This document shows positions 25,297 through 34,480 of a DNA stretch of 64,000 nt, in pieces. Position numbers and translations under genes: made by a program. The DNA lies in NCBI RefSeq assembly GCF_003952165.1, contig NZ_RXFT01000009.1, positions 124,001-188,000 of the forward strand, given 5' to 3'. Numbering within the stretch: the first letter of the stretch is position 1; each line of letters opens with the position of its first letter. Source of the stretch: Variovorax guangxiensis (lineage in GTDB: Bacteria; Pseudomonadota; Gammaproteobacteria; Burkholderiales; Burkholderiaceae_C). The notes beneath the pieces were generated by a model. It was given only the letters and a program-made list of their open reading frames with translations. It did no database searches and was not told where the DNA came from.

Positions 25297-27984
25297 ATGC
25301 AGCCGCCCACACCCCGCATCCTCGAAACCAAGCTCAATCCCCCGGCCTTCGTCGCCACGCAGGTGCCGCGCACCGCGATCGGGGAGGAGGTCGCCTCGGC
25401 GGCCGTGAAGCTGGTGCTCGTGCGCGCGCCGGCCGGCTTCGGCAAGACCACCGCCATGGCGCAGATCCGCGAGCGCATGGAGGCCCGGGGCATCGCCACC
25501 GCGTGGCTCACGCTGGACCGGGCCGACAACGACGTCTCGCGCTTTCTCGACTGCCTGGCCGAGGCCGTGCAGCGCCTGGGCGTGGAGGAGGCGCGCGGCA
25601 ACAACAGCAACCCCTTCGACGCGGTGGCCGCGCTGGCGGCGCACGAGTCGCCCTTCACGCTCTTCCTCGACGACTTCGAGCGGGTGCAGGAGCCGGCCGT
25701 GCTGGGGCTGGTGCGCGAGATCGTCGAGCACCTGCCGCGCCGGGGGCAGATCGTGATCGGCTCGCGCAGCCTGCCCGACCTGGGCCTGGGCCGGCTGCGC
25801 GCGCGCGGGCAGCTCACCGAGATCGACACCGACCGGCTGCGCTTCAGCCTGGAGGAGACCGGCGCCTTCTTCGGCCCGCGCCAGGCGCTGCCACCCGAAA
25901 TGCTTTCGCTGCTGCACCGCAAGACCGAGGGCTGGGTGGCGGCGATCTGGCTCGCTTCGATGGCGCTGGAACGCCACGGCACTGGCACTGGCACCGGCAC
26001 CGAGACCGCCACCGCCACTGCTTTTGTCGAGCGCTTCTCGGGCTCCGACCGCGCGGTGGCCGAGTACCTGGCCGAGGACGTGCTCGCGCACCAGCCGAAG
26101 GAGATCCGCGACTTCCTGCTGCGCACCAGCATCCTGCGGCAGCTCGACGCATCGGTGTGCCAGGCGCTGTGCCCGCGCGTGGACTGCGCGGCCATCCTCG
26201 AGCGGCTGGCCGCGTCGAACCTTTTCCTCACGACGGTGATGAGCGGCGACGGCGACGCGTGGCGCTATCACAGCCTCTTCGCCGACTTCCTTCGCGCCCA
26301 GCTCGCGCGCGAGATGCCCGGCGAGCCGGCGCGCCTGCATCTCGCGGCCTCGGGCTGGTACGAGTCGCACGGCCGCCCGGTGCCCGCCATCGACCACGCC
26401 ATCGAGGGCGGCGACCATCCGCATGCGCTGAATCTGCTCGATCACCATGCCGCGCAGTTCCTCGAAGAGGGCCGCATGCGCTTGCTGGCGCGCTGGTTCT
26501 CGGCCATTCCCGAGCACCAGCTGCGCGAGCACCCCTTCCTGCAGCCGATCTCGCTGTGGGCCACCTGCTTCACCCACGGCCCATGGGACGCGATGCGGCA
26601 GCTCGACGCATCGGGCTGCCTCGACAGCCCCATCGCCGAGGTGCGCGCGAGCGCCCACACGCTGGTGCCGCTGCTGCTGGCCATGCAGGACCGCCACGAC
26701 GAAGCCTACGAGGCCGGCCGCCTGAGCCTGGCGCGCCTGCCCACCGGCCTGGCCTTCGCCGACAGCGTGCTGCTCAACGCCATGGCCCACATCCTCGCGG
26801 TGCGCGGTGACCAGCACGAGGCGCGGCGGCTGCTCGACGCCGCGCGGCGCGAGCAGGGCAACAGCGCCTTCAACCGCATGTACACCGAGTCGCTTGCGGG
26901 CCTGTTCGACCTGCACGAAGGCCGGCTGCGGCAGGCCACCGCGCGGCTGCGCATGGCAGTCGATTCGACGCATGCCGTGTCGTACAACCACAGCCACGGC
27001 AATGCATGGGCCGGCGTGCTGTATGCGGGCGCCGTCTACGAGACCAACCAGCTCGTGCAGGCCGAGCGGCTGCTCAACGTCTACCTGCCGCTGGCGCGCG
27101 ACGTGGGGCTGCCCGACCACATGATCCTGAGCCACGCGATGCGCTCGAGGCTGGCCTTCCACGTGGGCGACATCGACGCGGCCTTCCAGGCGCTCACCGA
27201 GCTCGAGTACCTGGGCCACGCGCGCCAGCTGCCGCGCGTGGTGGCGGGCGCCAAGCTGGAGCGCTCGCGCATGCTGCTGCTGCAGGGCAACGGCCCGGCC
27301 TCGCACGACGAGCTGCTGCGCGCCGACGACCCCACCCTGTGGGAACGCGAGCGCCGCCAGCGCCTGCCCGCGCACGACCTCGACTATCTGGCGCTCGCCA
27401 AGGCGCGCTGGGAGATCGCCTTCGGCGACGCGCGCATGGCGCTCTCGGTGCTCGACGCCGAACTGCACGCCGCGCTCGCCGTGGCCCGCAACCGCCGCGC
27501 GCTCAAGCTCAGGGTGCTGCGCGCCCTCGCCCTGCAACGCGCCGGCGACCCGGCCGCCGCCACCGAGGAGTTCGCAGAGGTGCTGCAGGCCGCGAGCCAG
27601 GAAGGCTTCATGCGGCTGATCCTCGACGAGGGCCCGGCCGTCGGCACGCTGGTGCACCGCTGCGCCGCCGCGATGCAGGAAGGCGGCGGCGACCCGATCC
27701 TCGCCGACCACCTGCAGCGCCTGCTGCAGGCCGTGGGGCCGATGGCGGCACCGGCCGAGTCGGAAGCGCCGGCCGGCGACGCCATCGAGGAGCCGCTCAC
27801 GCGCAAGGAAATCCGCGTGCTGCAGTTGCTGGCCGAGGGCTACTCGAACAGCGCGATGGCCGAGAAGCTCTTCGTGTCCGACAGCACCGTGCGCACGCAC
27901 CTGCGCAACATCAACATGAAGCTGGACGCGAAGAGCCGGACGCAGGCGGTGGCGATCGCGCGCAGGCTCGGTGTCATCCGATAG
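25297..27984 (+). CDS. MalT-type LuxR-family ATP-dependent transcriptional regulator
   Basis: 895 residues. An N-terminal STAND-type ATPase has Walker A APAGFGKTT (44-52) and the probable Walker B FLDDFERV (about 127-134). A long helical repeat region of TPR type follows (about 350-800), then a C-terminal LuxR helix-turn-helix from about 832 (LTRKEIRVLQLLAEGYSNSA, then STVRTHLRNIN). MalT-like proteins are activated by an inducer plus ATP and act as class II activators. It is divergent from the beta-oxidation operon, and palindromic sites of LuxR geometry recur before other acyl-CoA genes here, so it is the probable activator of these. The ATG at 25297 is the natural start; the longer frame upstream has no homology. 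Confidence 0.9.
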   Translation: MQPPTPRILETKLNPPAFVATQVPRTAIGEEVASAAVKLVLVRAPAGFGKTTAMAQIRERMEARGIATAWLTLDRADNDVSRFLDCLAEAVQRLGVEEARGNNSNPFDAVAALAAHESPFTLFLDDFERVQEPAVLGLVREIVEHLPRRGQIVIGSRSLPDLGLGRLRARGQLTEIDTDRLRFSLEETGAFFGPRQALPPEMLSLLHRKTEGWVAAIWLASMALERHGTGTGTGTETATATAFVERFSGSDRAVAEYLAEDVLAHQPKEIRDFLLRTSILRQLDASVCQALCPRVDCAAILERLAASNLFLTTVMSGDGDAWRYHSLFADFLRAQLAREMPGEPARLHLAASGWYESHGRPVPAIDHAIEGGDHPHALNLLDHHAAQFLEEGRMRLLARWFSAIPEHQLREHPFLQPISLWATCFTHGPWDAMRQLDASGCLDSPIAEVRASAHTLVPLLLAMQDRHDEAYEAGRLSLARLPTGLAFADSVLLNAMAHILAVRGDQHEARRLLDAARREQGNSAFNRMYTESLAGLFDLHEGRLRQATARLRMAVDSTHAVSYNHSHGNAWAGVLYAGAVYETNQLVQAERLLNVYLPLARDVGLPDHMILSHAMRSRLAFHVGDIDAAFQALTELEYLGHARQLPRVVAGAKLERSRMLLLQGNGPASHDELLRADDPTLWERERRQRLPAHDLDYLALAKARWEIAFGDARMALSVLDAELHAALAVARNRRALKLRVLRALALQRAGDPAAATEEFAEVLQAASQEGFMRLILDEGPAVGTLVHRCAAAMQEGGGDPILADHLQRLLQAVGPMAAPAESEAPAGDAIEEPLTRKEIRVLQLLAEGYSNSAMAEKLFVSDSTVRTHLRNINMKLDAKSRTQAVAIARRLGVIR

Positions 27985-28025
27985 CCTTACATCCGGCCTT
28001 TTTCAGGCACCGCGCACCCCCTGAA

Positions 28026-28070
28026 CTACGGATTCCGGTGATACCCCGCCGGTGCCTGCGTCCCTAGCAT
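28026..28070 (+). promoter_or_regulatory. Candidate activator site and -10 upstream of the first AP2-like gene
   Basis: CTACGGATTCCGGTGA (28026-28041) is followed after 23 bases by TAGCAT (28065-28070), the same spacing and -10 word as at the acyl-CoA ligase/nitroreductase promoters. The 16-base word recurs with two changes at 36976-36991. The remaining 222-base gap (27985-28205) shows no gene. Confidence 0.45.
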
Positions 28071-28205
28071 TTCCCTCTGTGTTCCAACTGCCGCGATAGC
28101 GCAAGGCGCATCGCGGCGCATGGGAATCCCGGCCCGGCGCCGCACCCCGAGGCGCCCGGCAGGAAGCCATGCAAGAACCAGAGAGCGGACTCAAGCCGAA
28201 GCACC

Positions 28206-29057
28206 ATGCCCAAAGGAATCCCCAACCCCGCAGCCATGTACGGCATCTACCCTCGCAGCTGGGGCTACGAGGTGTCGATCGTGCGAAACGGAAAGCGCTA
28301 CTTCCAGCAGTTCGGCCGCGCCAGCTACGGCGGCGACGCGCAGGCGCTGCGCCAGGCGCAGGAGTGGCGCGACGGCGTGGTACGCAGCGTGCCGCCGGTG
28401 CCGCGGCGCACGCGGGCCGAGAAGCTGCGCATCAACAACACCACGGGCGTGTCGGGCGTGTTCTGCCAGGTCGCGCCCGGCGGCAGGGTGCGGGCCTGGG
28501 TCGCCAAGACCTACATCGGGCAGGACGAGATCCTGCGCACCGACTTTCCCGTGAACACGGTGGGCGAGGCGGCGCAGGCGCTGGCCATCGAGGAGCGCGC
28601 GCGCCAGCTCGAGCGCATGGACGGGCTCGCCAAGCTGCATCCGGCCGAGGAGAGCATCCGCACGAGCCCGCCGTCCGCTCCCGCCGGGCTGCTGGCCCCC
28701 AAGCGCTCGAAGTCGGAGATCAGGCGCAGCACCAATTCGAGCGGGGTGAGCGGCGTGCACTTCAAGGCGCCGAACCCGGGCCATCCGGGCTACTGGCTCG
28801 CCATCACGTACACGGCCGGCCGCGGCAGCGTGAGCAAGGCCTTCTCCATCAAGGAGCACGGGCCCGAGAAGGCGAAGCAGCTGGCCATCGAGGAGCGCCA
28901 GCGCCAGCTCGAGGAGAAGCTCGCGTTCCTGCAGCAGGACAGCAACGTCGCCGCCAGGACGCCGCCGCTTTCCATTCCCTTCCTGCTCGACCAGCCTTCG
29001 CAGGCATCCTCGCTGCAGCACGGCATGGCTGCCGGCGGGACAAGGCCGCCGCAGTGA
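28206..29057 (+). CDS. Protein with three AP2-like DNA-binding repeats (copy 1)
   Basis: 283 residues. Three related segments are seen: about 13-58 (GIYPRSWGYEVSIVRNGKRY), 80-138 (GVSGVFCQVAPGGRVRAWVA) and 179-241 (GVSGVHFKAPNPGHPGYWLA). The last two follow the AP2/ERF pattern: GVxGV, W-x-A/L, three beta strands, then a helix rich in Ala ending in a charged coil. AP2 domains bind DNA; in bacteria they are mostly known from HNH homing endonucleases, but no HNH motif is present here. The assignment is by pattern and not by search. A second, about 70% identical gene follows 233 bases downstream. The tail after 245 is low-complexity. Confidence 0.7.
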   Translation: MPKGIPNPAAMYGIYPRSWGYEVSIVRNGKRYFQQFGRASYGGDAQALRQAQEWRDGVVRSVPPVPRRTRAEKLRINNTTGVSGVFCQVAPGGRVRAWVAKTYIGQDEILRTDFPVNTVGEAAQALAIEERARQLERMDGLAKLHPAEESIRTSPPSAPAGLLAPKRSKSEIRRSTNSSGVSGVHFKAPNPGHPGYWLAITYTAGRGSVSKAFSIKEHGPEKAKQLAIEERQRQLEEKLAFLQQDSNVAARTPPLSIPFLLDQPSQASSLQHGMAAGGTRPPQ

Positions 29058-29290
29058 ACCCACCCGCTTCCGGGACCGGCTCCGTTGGCGCGGCTGCCGG
29101 CGGATATGCGCGCCCGGCGCGCTCCCGCGAAGATATTTTTCCGATCTGTTGCTTGCGAGCGAATTCGTGGCGGCGCTTCGGCCAGAATAGCTGCGAAAAA
29201 TGCGCGCCGAAGCGAGACGCGCAAGCCGGGGAGCCCATCGGAATCAGCATCGGCGATGCTGAGTACGGAAGTAGCAGCATCACGTCGAGA

Positions 29291-30094
29291 ATGCCCAAAG
29301 GTGTCCCGAACCCGGCAGCCATGTATGGCATCTACTCCAGGTCCTGGGGTTTCGAAGTTTCCATCGTCCGCAACGGCGTGCGCCATCACAGGCTGTTCGG
29401 CAAGGCCAGCTATGGCGGCGCGGAACAGGCGCTGCTCCATGCGCAGGACTGGCGCGACCACATCGTGCGCAGCGTGCCGCCACAGCCGCGCAGCGCGCGC
29501 GCCGAGAAGCCCCGCGCCAACAACAGCACCGGCGTGACCGGCGTGTTCCACCATCTCGCGCCGGGCGGCCGCGTGCGGGCCTGGATGGCCAAGACCTACA
29601 TCGCGCCCGACGAGATCCTGCGCACCGATTTTTCCGTCGCCGAGCTCGGCGACGCCGCGCAGGCGCTGGCGATCCAGGAACGCGCGCTGCAGCTCAAGCG
29701 CATGACGGGACTGGCGCACATCCACCCGGCGGAGGAAGCGATCCGCATGGGCCTGTCGGCCCACCCCGCCGGGCCGCGCGAACCCAAGCGCTCCAAATCC
29801 GAGATCACCCGGCGCAACAACACCAGCGGCGTGAGCGGCGTGCATTTCAAGACGCCGAACCCCAGCCACCCCGGCTACTGGCTGGCCATCACCTACACGG
29901 CGGGCAAGGGCAGCGTGAGCAAGGCCTTTTCGGTGAAGACATACGGCGCGGAGGTGGCGAAGAACATGGCCATCGCCGAGCGTGCGAACCAGCTCGCCGA
30001 CAAGCGGCGGGCGACCGGCAACCAAGAAGAACGGCAGAGAGGAAAAGCCGAGCAGGGAGCCCGAGCGGCATCCGGCGCGCGGCGGAACAACTGA
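29291..30094 (+). CDS. Protein with three AP2-like DNA-binding repeats (copy 2)
   Basis: 267 residues, a tandem paralogue of the gene at 28206, with the same N-terminus (MPKG-PNPAAMYGIY), three AP2-like repeats at matching positions (about 13-58, 80-138, 174-236), and a basic, Arg/Lys/Gln-rich tail (about 237-267) unlike that of copy 1. There is no HNH or recombinase motif. The gap between the copies (29058-29290) is relatively AT-rich (ATATTTTT near 29135) and may hold its own promoter. The frame is open upstream of 29291, but homology to copy 1 starts exactly at this ATG. A DNA-binding role is inferred. Confidence 0.7.
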   Translation: MPKGVPNPAAMYGIYSRSWGFEVSIVRNGVRHHRLFGKASYGGAEQALLHAQDWRDHIVRSVPPQPRSARAEKPRANNSTGVTGVFHHLAPGGRVRAWMAKTYIAPDEILRTDFSVAELGDAAQALAIQERALQLKRMTGLAHIHPAEEAIRMGLSAHPAGPREPKRSKSEITRRNNTSGVSGVHFKTPNPSHPGYWLAITYTAGKGSVSKAFSVKTYGAEVAKNMAIAERANQLADKRRATGNQEERQRGKAEQGARAASGARRNN

Positions 30095-30170
30095 TGAGGT
30101 CATTGCAAGAAAGAGGCTTCGCGAAGACTGCGAAGCCAGGGAGCGGCTGTGCGCGCGGAGCGGCTCGCCG

Positions 30171-30548
30171 ATGAGGCACAAGCAACTGCACCAGCTGCTG
30201 CGCGTGGCGTCGCACCTGATGGACCAGGCCGCGGCCGAAGTACACGCCACCGACCTCGGCCCGGTGGACGAGAACATCCAGCGCATCGGCCGCGCCCTGA
30301 TCGAGGTGATCGAGGTGCAGCGCCAGATCTACGCCGCGCAGCCGGAACTGCAGCCCAAGACGCTGGCCGCCACATCGCGCGAAAGCGACGCCAACCGGCT
30401 CTTCACCCAGTTCACGATGGAGGCGCTGGAACTGGAGGACGCGGGCAACCCCGAGGCGGCGCGCGAGAAGTACACGCAGTTCATCGGCCTGTCGCCCTCG
30501 TATCCCCACCGCGAGATCGCGCGGGCGGAAATCAGGCGGCTGTCGTGA
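30171..30548 (+). CDS. Small helical protein, unknown
   Basis: 125 residues, predicted mostly alpha-helical: a first half with KQLHQLLRVASHLMDQAAAE and a second half with FTMEALELEDAGNPEAAREK followed by YTQFIGLSPSYPH, which resembles a single TPR-like helix pair. No signal peptide or membrane segment is seen. It lies 76 bases after the second AP2-like gene on the same strand and may share its transcript. The frame is open upstream, but no other start fits the spacing. Function is not recognised. Confidence 0.6.
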   Translation: MRHKQLHQLLRVASHLMDQAAAEVHATDLGPVDENIQRIGRALIEVIEVQRQIYAAQPELQPKTLAATSRESDANRLFTQFTMEALELEDAGNPEAAREKYTQFIGLSPSYPHREIARAEIRRLS

Positions 30549-30560
30549 CCCGGCCGGGGC

Positions 30561-31709
30561 TCAGAGCGCCCTGGCGATCACCTCCTTCATGATCTCGTTG
30601 GTGCCGCCGTAGATGCGCTGCACCCGCGCGTCGGCGTACATGCGCGCCACCATGTATTCGTTCATGAAGCCATAGCCGCCGAAGAGCTGCAGGCATTCGT
30701 CGACCACGCGGCCCTGTGCTTCCGAGCCCCAGAGCTTGGCCATGGAGGCGGTGGCGGTATCGAGCCTGCCGGCCACGAGGTCCTCGATGCAGCGGTCGAT
30801 GAAGGCGCGGCCCACCTTGATCTGCGTGGCGATCTCGGCGAGCTTGAACTTCGTGTTCTGGAACTCGGCCACCGGCTTGCCGAAGGCCTTGCGGTCGCGC
30901 ACGTAGTCGAGCGTGGCCTGGTAGGCGCCTTCCATGGTGGCCAGCGCGCTCAGGCCGATGATGGTGCGCTCGTAGGGCAGGTCGCTCATGAGCTGGAAGA
31001 AGCCCTGGCCCTCCACGCCGCCGAGCAGCGCGTCGGAGCTCACGCGCACGTCGTCGAAGAAGAGCTCGGAGGTGTCCTGCGCCTTCATGCCGATCTTGTC
31101 GAGCACGCGGCCCACGCGGAAGCCCTCGCAGCCTTCGGTCTCCACGATGAGGATCGACGTGCCCTTGGCGCCCTGCGTCGGGTCGGTCTTGCACACCACC
31201 AGCACCACGCCGGCCAGGAAGCCGTTGGTGATGAAGGTCTTGGAGCCGTTGACGACATAGCCGCCGTCCTTCTTCTCGGCGCGGGTGCGCACGCCCTGCA
31301 GGTCGGAGCCTGCGCCGGGTTCGGTCATGGCGATGGCGCCCACCATCTCGCCGCGCGCCATGCGCGGCAGGTAGTGGCGCTTCTGCGCCTCGGTGCCGTG
31401 GTTGAGGAAGTAGTGCGCCACGATGCTGTGCACCGAGGTCGCCATGCCGGTGAGCGCGCGGCGCGACATCTCTTCGTAGAACACGGCCTCGTGGCGGAAG
31501 TCGCCGCCGGCGCCGCCGTACTCCTCGGGAATGTCGGCGCACAGCAGGCCGAGCGCGCCGGCCTTGCGCCACACCTCGTGGCCCACGTGGCCGCGCCTGC
31601 GGGCTTCCTCGTCGTGCGGGAGCACTTCGGTCTCGATGAAGCGCACCACGTTGTCGCGGTACAGCTCCAGGTCTTCGTCGCTCCACGAGCGGCGGAAATC
31701 GATGGCCAT
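30561..31709 (-). CDS. Acyl-CoA dehydrogenase
   Basis: 382 residues of the FAD-dependent acyl-CoA dehydrogenase family, which introduces a 2,3-double bond in acyl-CoA. The signature AIAMTEPGAGSDLQGV (about 119-134) and the C-terminal RIYGGTNEIMKEVIAR are present. The latter has Gly where medium-chain enzymes carry the catalytic Glu, so the base is probably the Glu in LPYERTIIG, as in long-chain/isovaleryl-type enzymes. It is the last gene of a CaiB-ligase-dehydrogenase operon, 45 bases after the ligase. Confidence 0.93.
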   Translation of the reverse strand: MAIDFRRSWSDEDLELYRDNVVRFIETEVLPHDEEARRRGHVGHEVWRKAGALGLLCADIPEEYGGAGGDFRHEAVFYEEMSRRALTGMATSVHSIVAHYFLNHGTEAQKRHYLPRMARGEMVGAIAMTEPGAGSDLQGVRTRAEKKDGGYVVNGSKTFITNGFLAGVVLVVCKTDPTQGAKGTSILIVETEGCEGFRVGRVLDKIGMKAQDTSELFFDDVRVSSDALLGGVEGQGFFQLMSDLPYERTIIGLSALATMEGAYQATLDYVRDRKAFGKPVAEFQNTKFKLAEIATQIKVGRAFIDRCIEDLVAGRLDTATASMAKLWGSEAQGRVVDECLQLFGGYGFMNEYMVARMYADARVQRIYGGTNEIMKEVIARAL

Positions 31710-31754
31710 GTTGTCTTCCTTTGCTTTCTTTCTCTGATTCTTGCGTCCCGGGCC

Positions 31755-33314
31755 TCAGCCGACGCGCCGTTCCCGCCCGGCCCAGAAGGGTTCGCGCAGC
31801 TGGAACTTCTGCAGCTTGCCGGCCGCCGACAGCGGCAGCGCGTCGCGGAACTCCACGCTGCGCGGGCACTTGTAGTTCGCGATGTGCTCGCGGCAGTGGG
31901 CGATGACGGCCTCGGCTTCCAGCGCCATGCCCTCGCGCCGCACAATCACCGCGTGCACGCGCTCGCCCCACTTGTCGTCGGGCACGCCGATCACGGCAGA
32001 CATCAGCACCTGCGGCATCTGCGCGATGGCGTTCTCGACCTCGGCCGAATAGACGTTCTCGCCACCGCTGACGATCATGTCCTTCATGCGGTCGACCACG
32101 TAGACGAAGCCCTGCTCGTCCATGTAGCCGCCGTCGCCGGTGTGCATCCAGCCGCCGCGCAGCGCGGCCTCGGTCTGCTGCGGCTTGTTCCAGTAGCCCT
32201 TCATCACCATCGGGCCGCGCGCGACGATCTCGCCGACCTGCCCGGGAGGCAGCTCGTTGTCTTCGCCGTCGACGATGCGCACCTCGGCGATGGGCACCGG
32301 CGTGCCCGCCGAACGCAGCAGGCGATCCCGGTCAGGGCCAGGCAGGTGGCAGTGCGGCGACAGCGCGGTGACCACGGGCGACAGCTCCGTCATGCCGTAG
32401 ACCTGCGCGAAGGCGGCGCCGGGAATGGCGCGCATCGCCTGGTCGAGCAGCGCAGCGTCTATGGGCGCGGCACCATAGAACAGCAGCTGCAGGCTCGACA
32501 GGTCGAACTCCGCGAAGCGCGGATGCTCGACCACGCGCTTGATCATCGTCGGCACCATGAACATCTCGGTGATGCGCGCGGTCTGCACGGCCTGCAGCAC
32601 CGCCAGCTCGTCGAACATCGGCAGCACGTGCGTGGGCGTGAGCCGCAGCATGTTCTGGATGGTGGCGCCGCAGCCGGCCACGTGGAACATGGGCGCGGCG
32701 ACGAGGGCCACCGCGTTCTGCGCATCGCGCGGCAGGGCCGCCACCGTGCTCAGCGCGTTGATGCAGAGGTTGCCGTGGGTGAGCATCACGCCCTTGGGCT
32801 GCCCGGTGGTGCCGCCGGTGTACATGATGGCGGCGAGCTCGTCGGAGTGGTGCGGTGCGTCCTCGACAGGCTCGGCCTGCGCCAGCAGCGCCTCGTAGCC
32901 CACCATGCCCTCGGGCACCCCGCCGTCGCCGCAATAGACCACGGTGCGCAGCGAGGCCGAGAGCTGGCGCAGTGCCGGCACCATCTGCACGAACAGGTCG
33001 TCCACCAGCAGGATGCGGGTGTCGCAGTCGTCCAGCGAGTAGGCGACCTCCTTCGGGTTCCAGCGGATGTTGACCGGGTTGATCACGCCGCCGCCCCACC
33101 AGGTGCCGAAGAAGTATTCGACGAAGCGGTGTGAGTTGAGGCTCATCATGCCGACGCGGTCGCCGCTGCCCATGCCGAGCTGTTTCAACACAGCGCCCAG
33201 GCGCGCGACGCGATCGGCGAGCGTGGCGAAGTCCAGCCGCGTGGCGCCGCAGACGATGGCTGCGGCCTTCGACTTCTCGCGCCGGCCCTTGTGCAGGGGT
33301 TGGGTGAGGAACAT
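31755..33314 (-). CDS. Acyl-CoA ligase (AMP-forming)
   Basis: 519 residues of the ANL superfamily. The P-loop MYTGGTTGQPKGVMLTHGN (about 165-183), the motif VYGMTELSPVV and the C-terminal Lys in LSAAGKLQKFQLRE are intact. It activates a carboxylic acid to a CoA thioester, and the order of neighbours (CaiB transferase upstream, acyl-CoA dehydrogenase downstream) suggests a dedicated catabolic route for a branched, cyclic or aromatic-side-chain acid. The substrate is not visible. It is distinct from the AlkK-type ligase at 16846. Confidence 0.92.
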   Translation of the reverse strand: MFLTQPLHKGRREKSKAAAIVCGATRLDFATLADRVARLGAVLKQLGMGSGDRVGMMSLNSHRFVEYFFGTWWGGGVINPVNIRWNPKEVAYSLDDCDTRILLVDDLFVQMVPALRQLSASLRTVVYCGDGGVPEGMVGYEALLAQAEPVEDAPHHSDELAAIMYTGGTTGQPKGVMLTHGNLCINALSTVAALPRDAQNAVALVAAPMFHVAGCGATIQNMLRLTPTHVLPMFDELAVLQAVQTARITEMFMVPTMIKRVVEHPRFAEFDLSSLQLLFYGAAPIDAALLDQAMRAIPGAAFAQVYGMTELSPVVTALSPHCHLPGPDRDRLLRSAGTPVPIAEVRIVDGEDNELPPGQVGEIVARGPMVMKGYWNKPQQTEAALRGGWMHTGDGGYMDEQGFVYVVDRMKDMIVSGGENVYSAEVENAIAQMPQVLMSAVIGVPDDKWGERVHAVIVRREGMALEAEAVIAHCREHIANYKCPRSVEFRDALPLSAAGKLQKFQLREPFWAGRERRVG

Positions 33315-33344
33315 GGTTGCTGTCTCCGTTCTCGTTTTCCTTCT

Positions 33345-34457
33345 TCAAGCTCCGCACAGGGGCGCGATGGCTTCCGCCGCCACGCCCCAGCGACGCAGCA
33401 CCGTCGGGCCGTCGTCGCGCGCCGCGGGCTGCGGCACCACGGGCGCGGTGCGGCTGAAGCGCGGCGCCGGCGCGGGCTGCACCACGCCGCCCACGTTGGC
33501 GAAGGTGCCGCGCGCCACGTTGTGCGGGTGCTCCGGGGCCTCGTCCCAGTCGAGCACGGGCGCGAAGCAGGCGTCGCTGCCTTCGAGCAGCACGCACCAC
33601 TCGTCGCGCGTGCGGGTGCGGAACACGTCGGCCATGCGCAGCTTGAGCAGCGGCCAGCGGTCGGCGTCCATCTGCGCGTCGAAGGCGGCGTCGTCGGCGA
33701 TGCCGCAGCGCTCGCGCAGCAGCGCATAGAACTGCGGCTCGATGGCGCCCACGGCCACGTACCTGCCGTCGGCGCAGGCGTAGGTGTCGTAGAAGTGCGC
33801 GCCGCCGTCGAGCATGTTCTCGCCGCGCTGGTTGCTCCACTGGCCGGCCGATCTGAAGCCGTACATCATGGCCGAGAGCAGCGCCGCGCCGTCGGTCATG
33901 GCGGCATCGACCACCTGGCCCTGGCCCGAGCCCTTGGCCTCGTGCAGCGCGGCGAGGATGCCGAAGGCCAGCAGCATCGCGCCGCCGCCGAAGTCGCCCA
34001 CGTAGTTCAGCGGCGGCACCGGCGGCTCGCCCGCGCGGCCGATGGCGTGCAGCGCGCCGCTGATGGCGATGTAGTTGATGTCGTGGCCCGCCGCATGCGC
34101 GAGCGGCCCTTGCTGGCCCCAGCCGGTCATGCGGCCGTACACCAGCCGCGGGTTGCGCGCGTGGCACTCGGCGGGACCGAGCCCCAGCCGCTCCATCACG
34201 CCAGGACGGAAGCCTTCGATGAGCACGTCGGCCCTGGCGATGGCGTCGAGCACCGATTGCGCGGCGCCTTCCGCGCGCAGATCGACCTGCAGCGTGCTGC
34301 GCCCGCGCGCGAGGATGTCGTGCGGCGCGGTGCGGGTGCCGGGCCGCTCGATGCGGATCACCTCCGCCCCCATGTCGGCGAAGAGCATCGCGCAGAACGG
34401 CCCCGGGCCGATGCCCGCCATCTCGATCACCCGAAGGCCTTGCAGTGGACCAGCCAT
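33345..34457 (-). CDS. CaiB/BaiF CoA-transferase (alpha-methylacyl-CoA racemase-like)
   Basis: 370 residues of the class III CoA-transferase/racemase family. The N-terminus GPLQGLRVIEMAGIGPGPFC and the segment ADVLIEGFRPGVMERLGLGP are typical of alpha-methylacyl-CoA racemase (Amacr-type), and so is GFGGGAML-like FGGGAMLLAFG. A racemase would fit with branched-chain acyl-CoA degradation by the adjacent dehydrogenases. It is the first gene of the leftward operon 34457-30561 and is preceded by the shared palindrome at 34509-34526. GGAG of CAGGAGACGCACC precedes the ATG. Confidence 0.9.
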   Translation of the reverse strand: MAGPLQGLRVIEMAGIGPGPFCAMLFADMGAEVIRIERPGTRTAPHDILARGRSTLQVDLRAEGAAQSVLDAIARADVLIEGFRPGVMERLGLGPAECHARNPRLVYGRMTGWGQQGPLAHAAGHDINYIAISGALHAIGRAGEPPVPPLNYVGDFGGGAMLLAFGILAALHEAKGSGQGQVVDAAMTDGAALLSAMMYGFRSAGQWSNQRGENMLDGGAHFYDTYACADGRYVAVGAIEPQFYALLRERCGIADDAAFDAQMDADRWPLLKLRMADVFRTRTRDEWCVLLEGSDACFAPVLDWDEAPEHPHNVARGTFANVGGVVQPAPAPRFSRTAPVVPQPAARDDGPTVLRRWGVAAEAIAPLCGA

Positions 34458-34480
34458 GGTGCGTCTCCTGTGTGTGGAGG

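Noticed and set aside
28206..30094. AP2-like genes as part of a prophage or HNH homing element
   Set aside because: There are no HNH, integrase, terminase or structural genes nearby, no attachment-site repeats were seen, and base composition matches the neighbourhood except for a short AT-richer gap.
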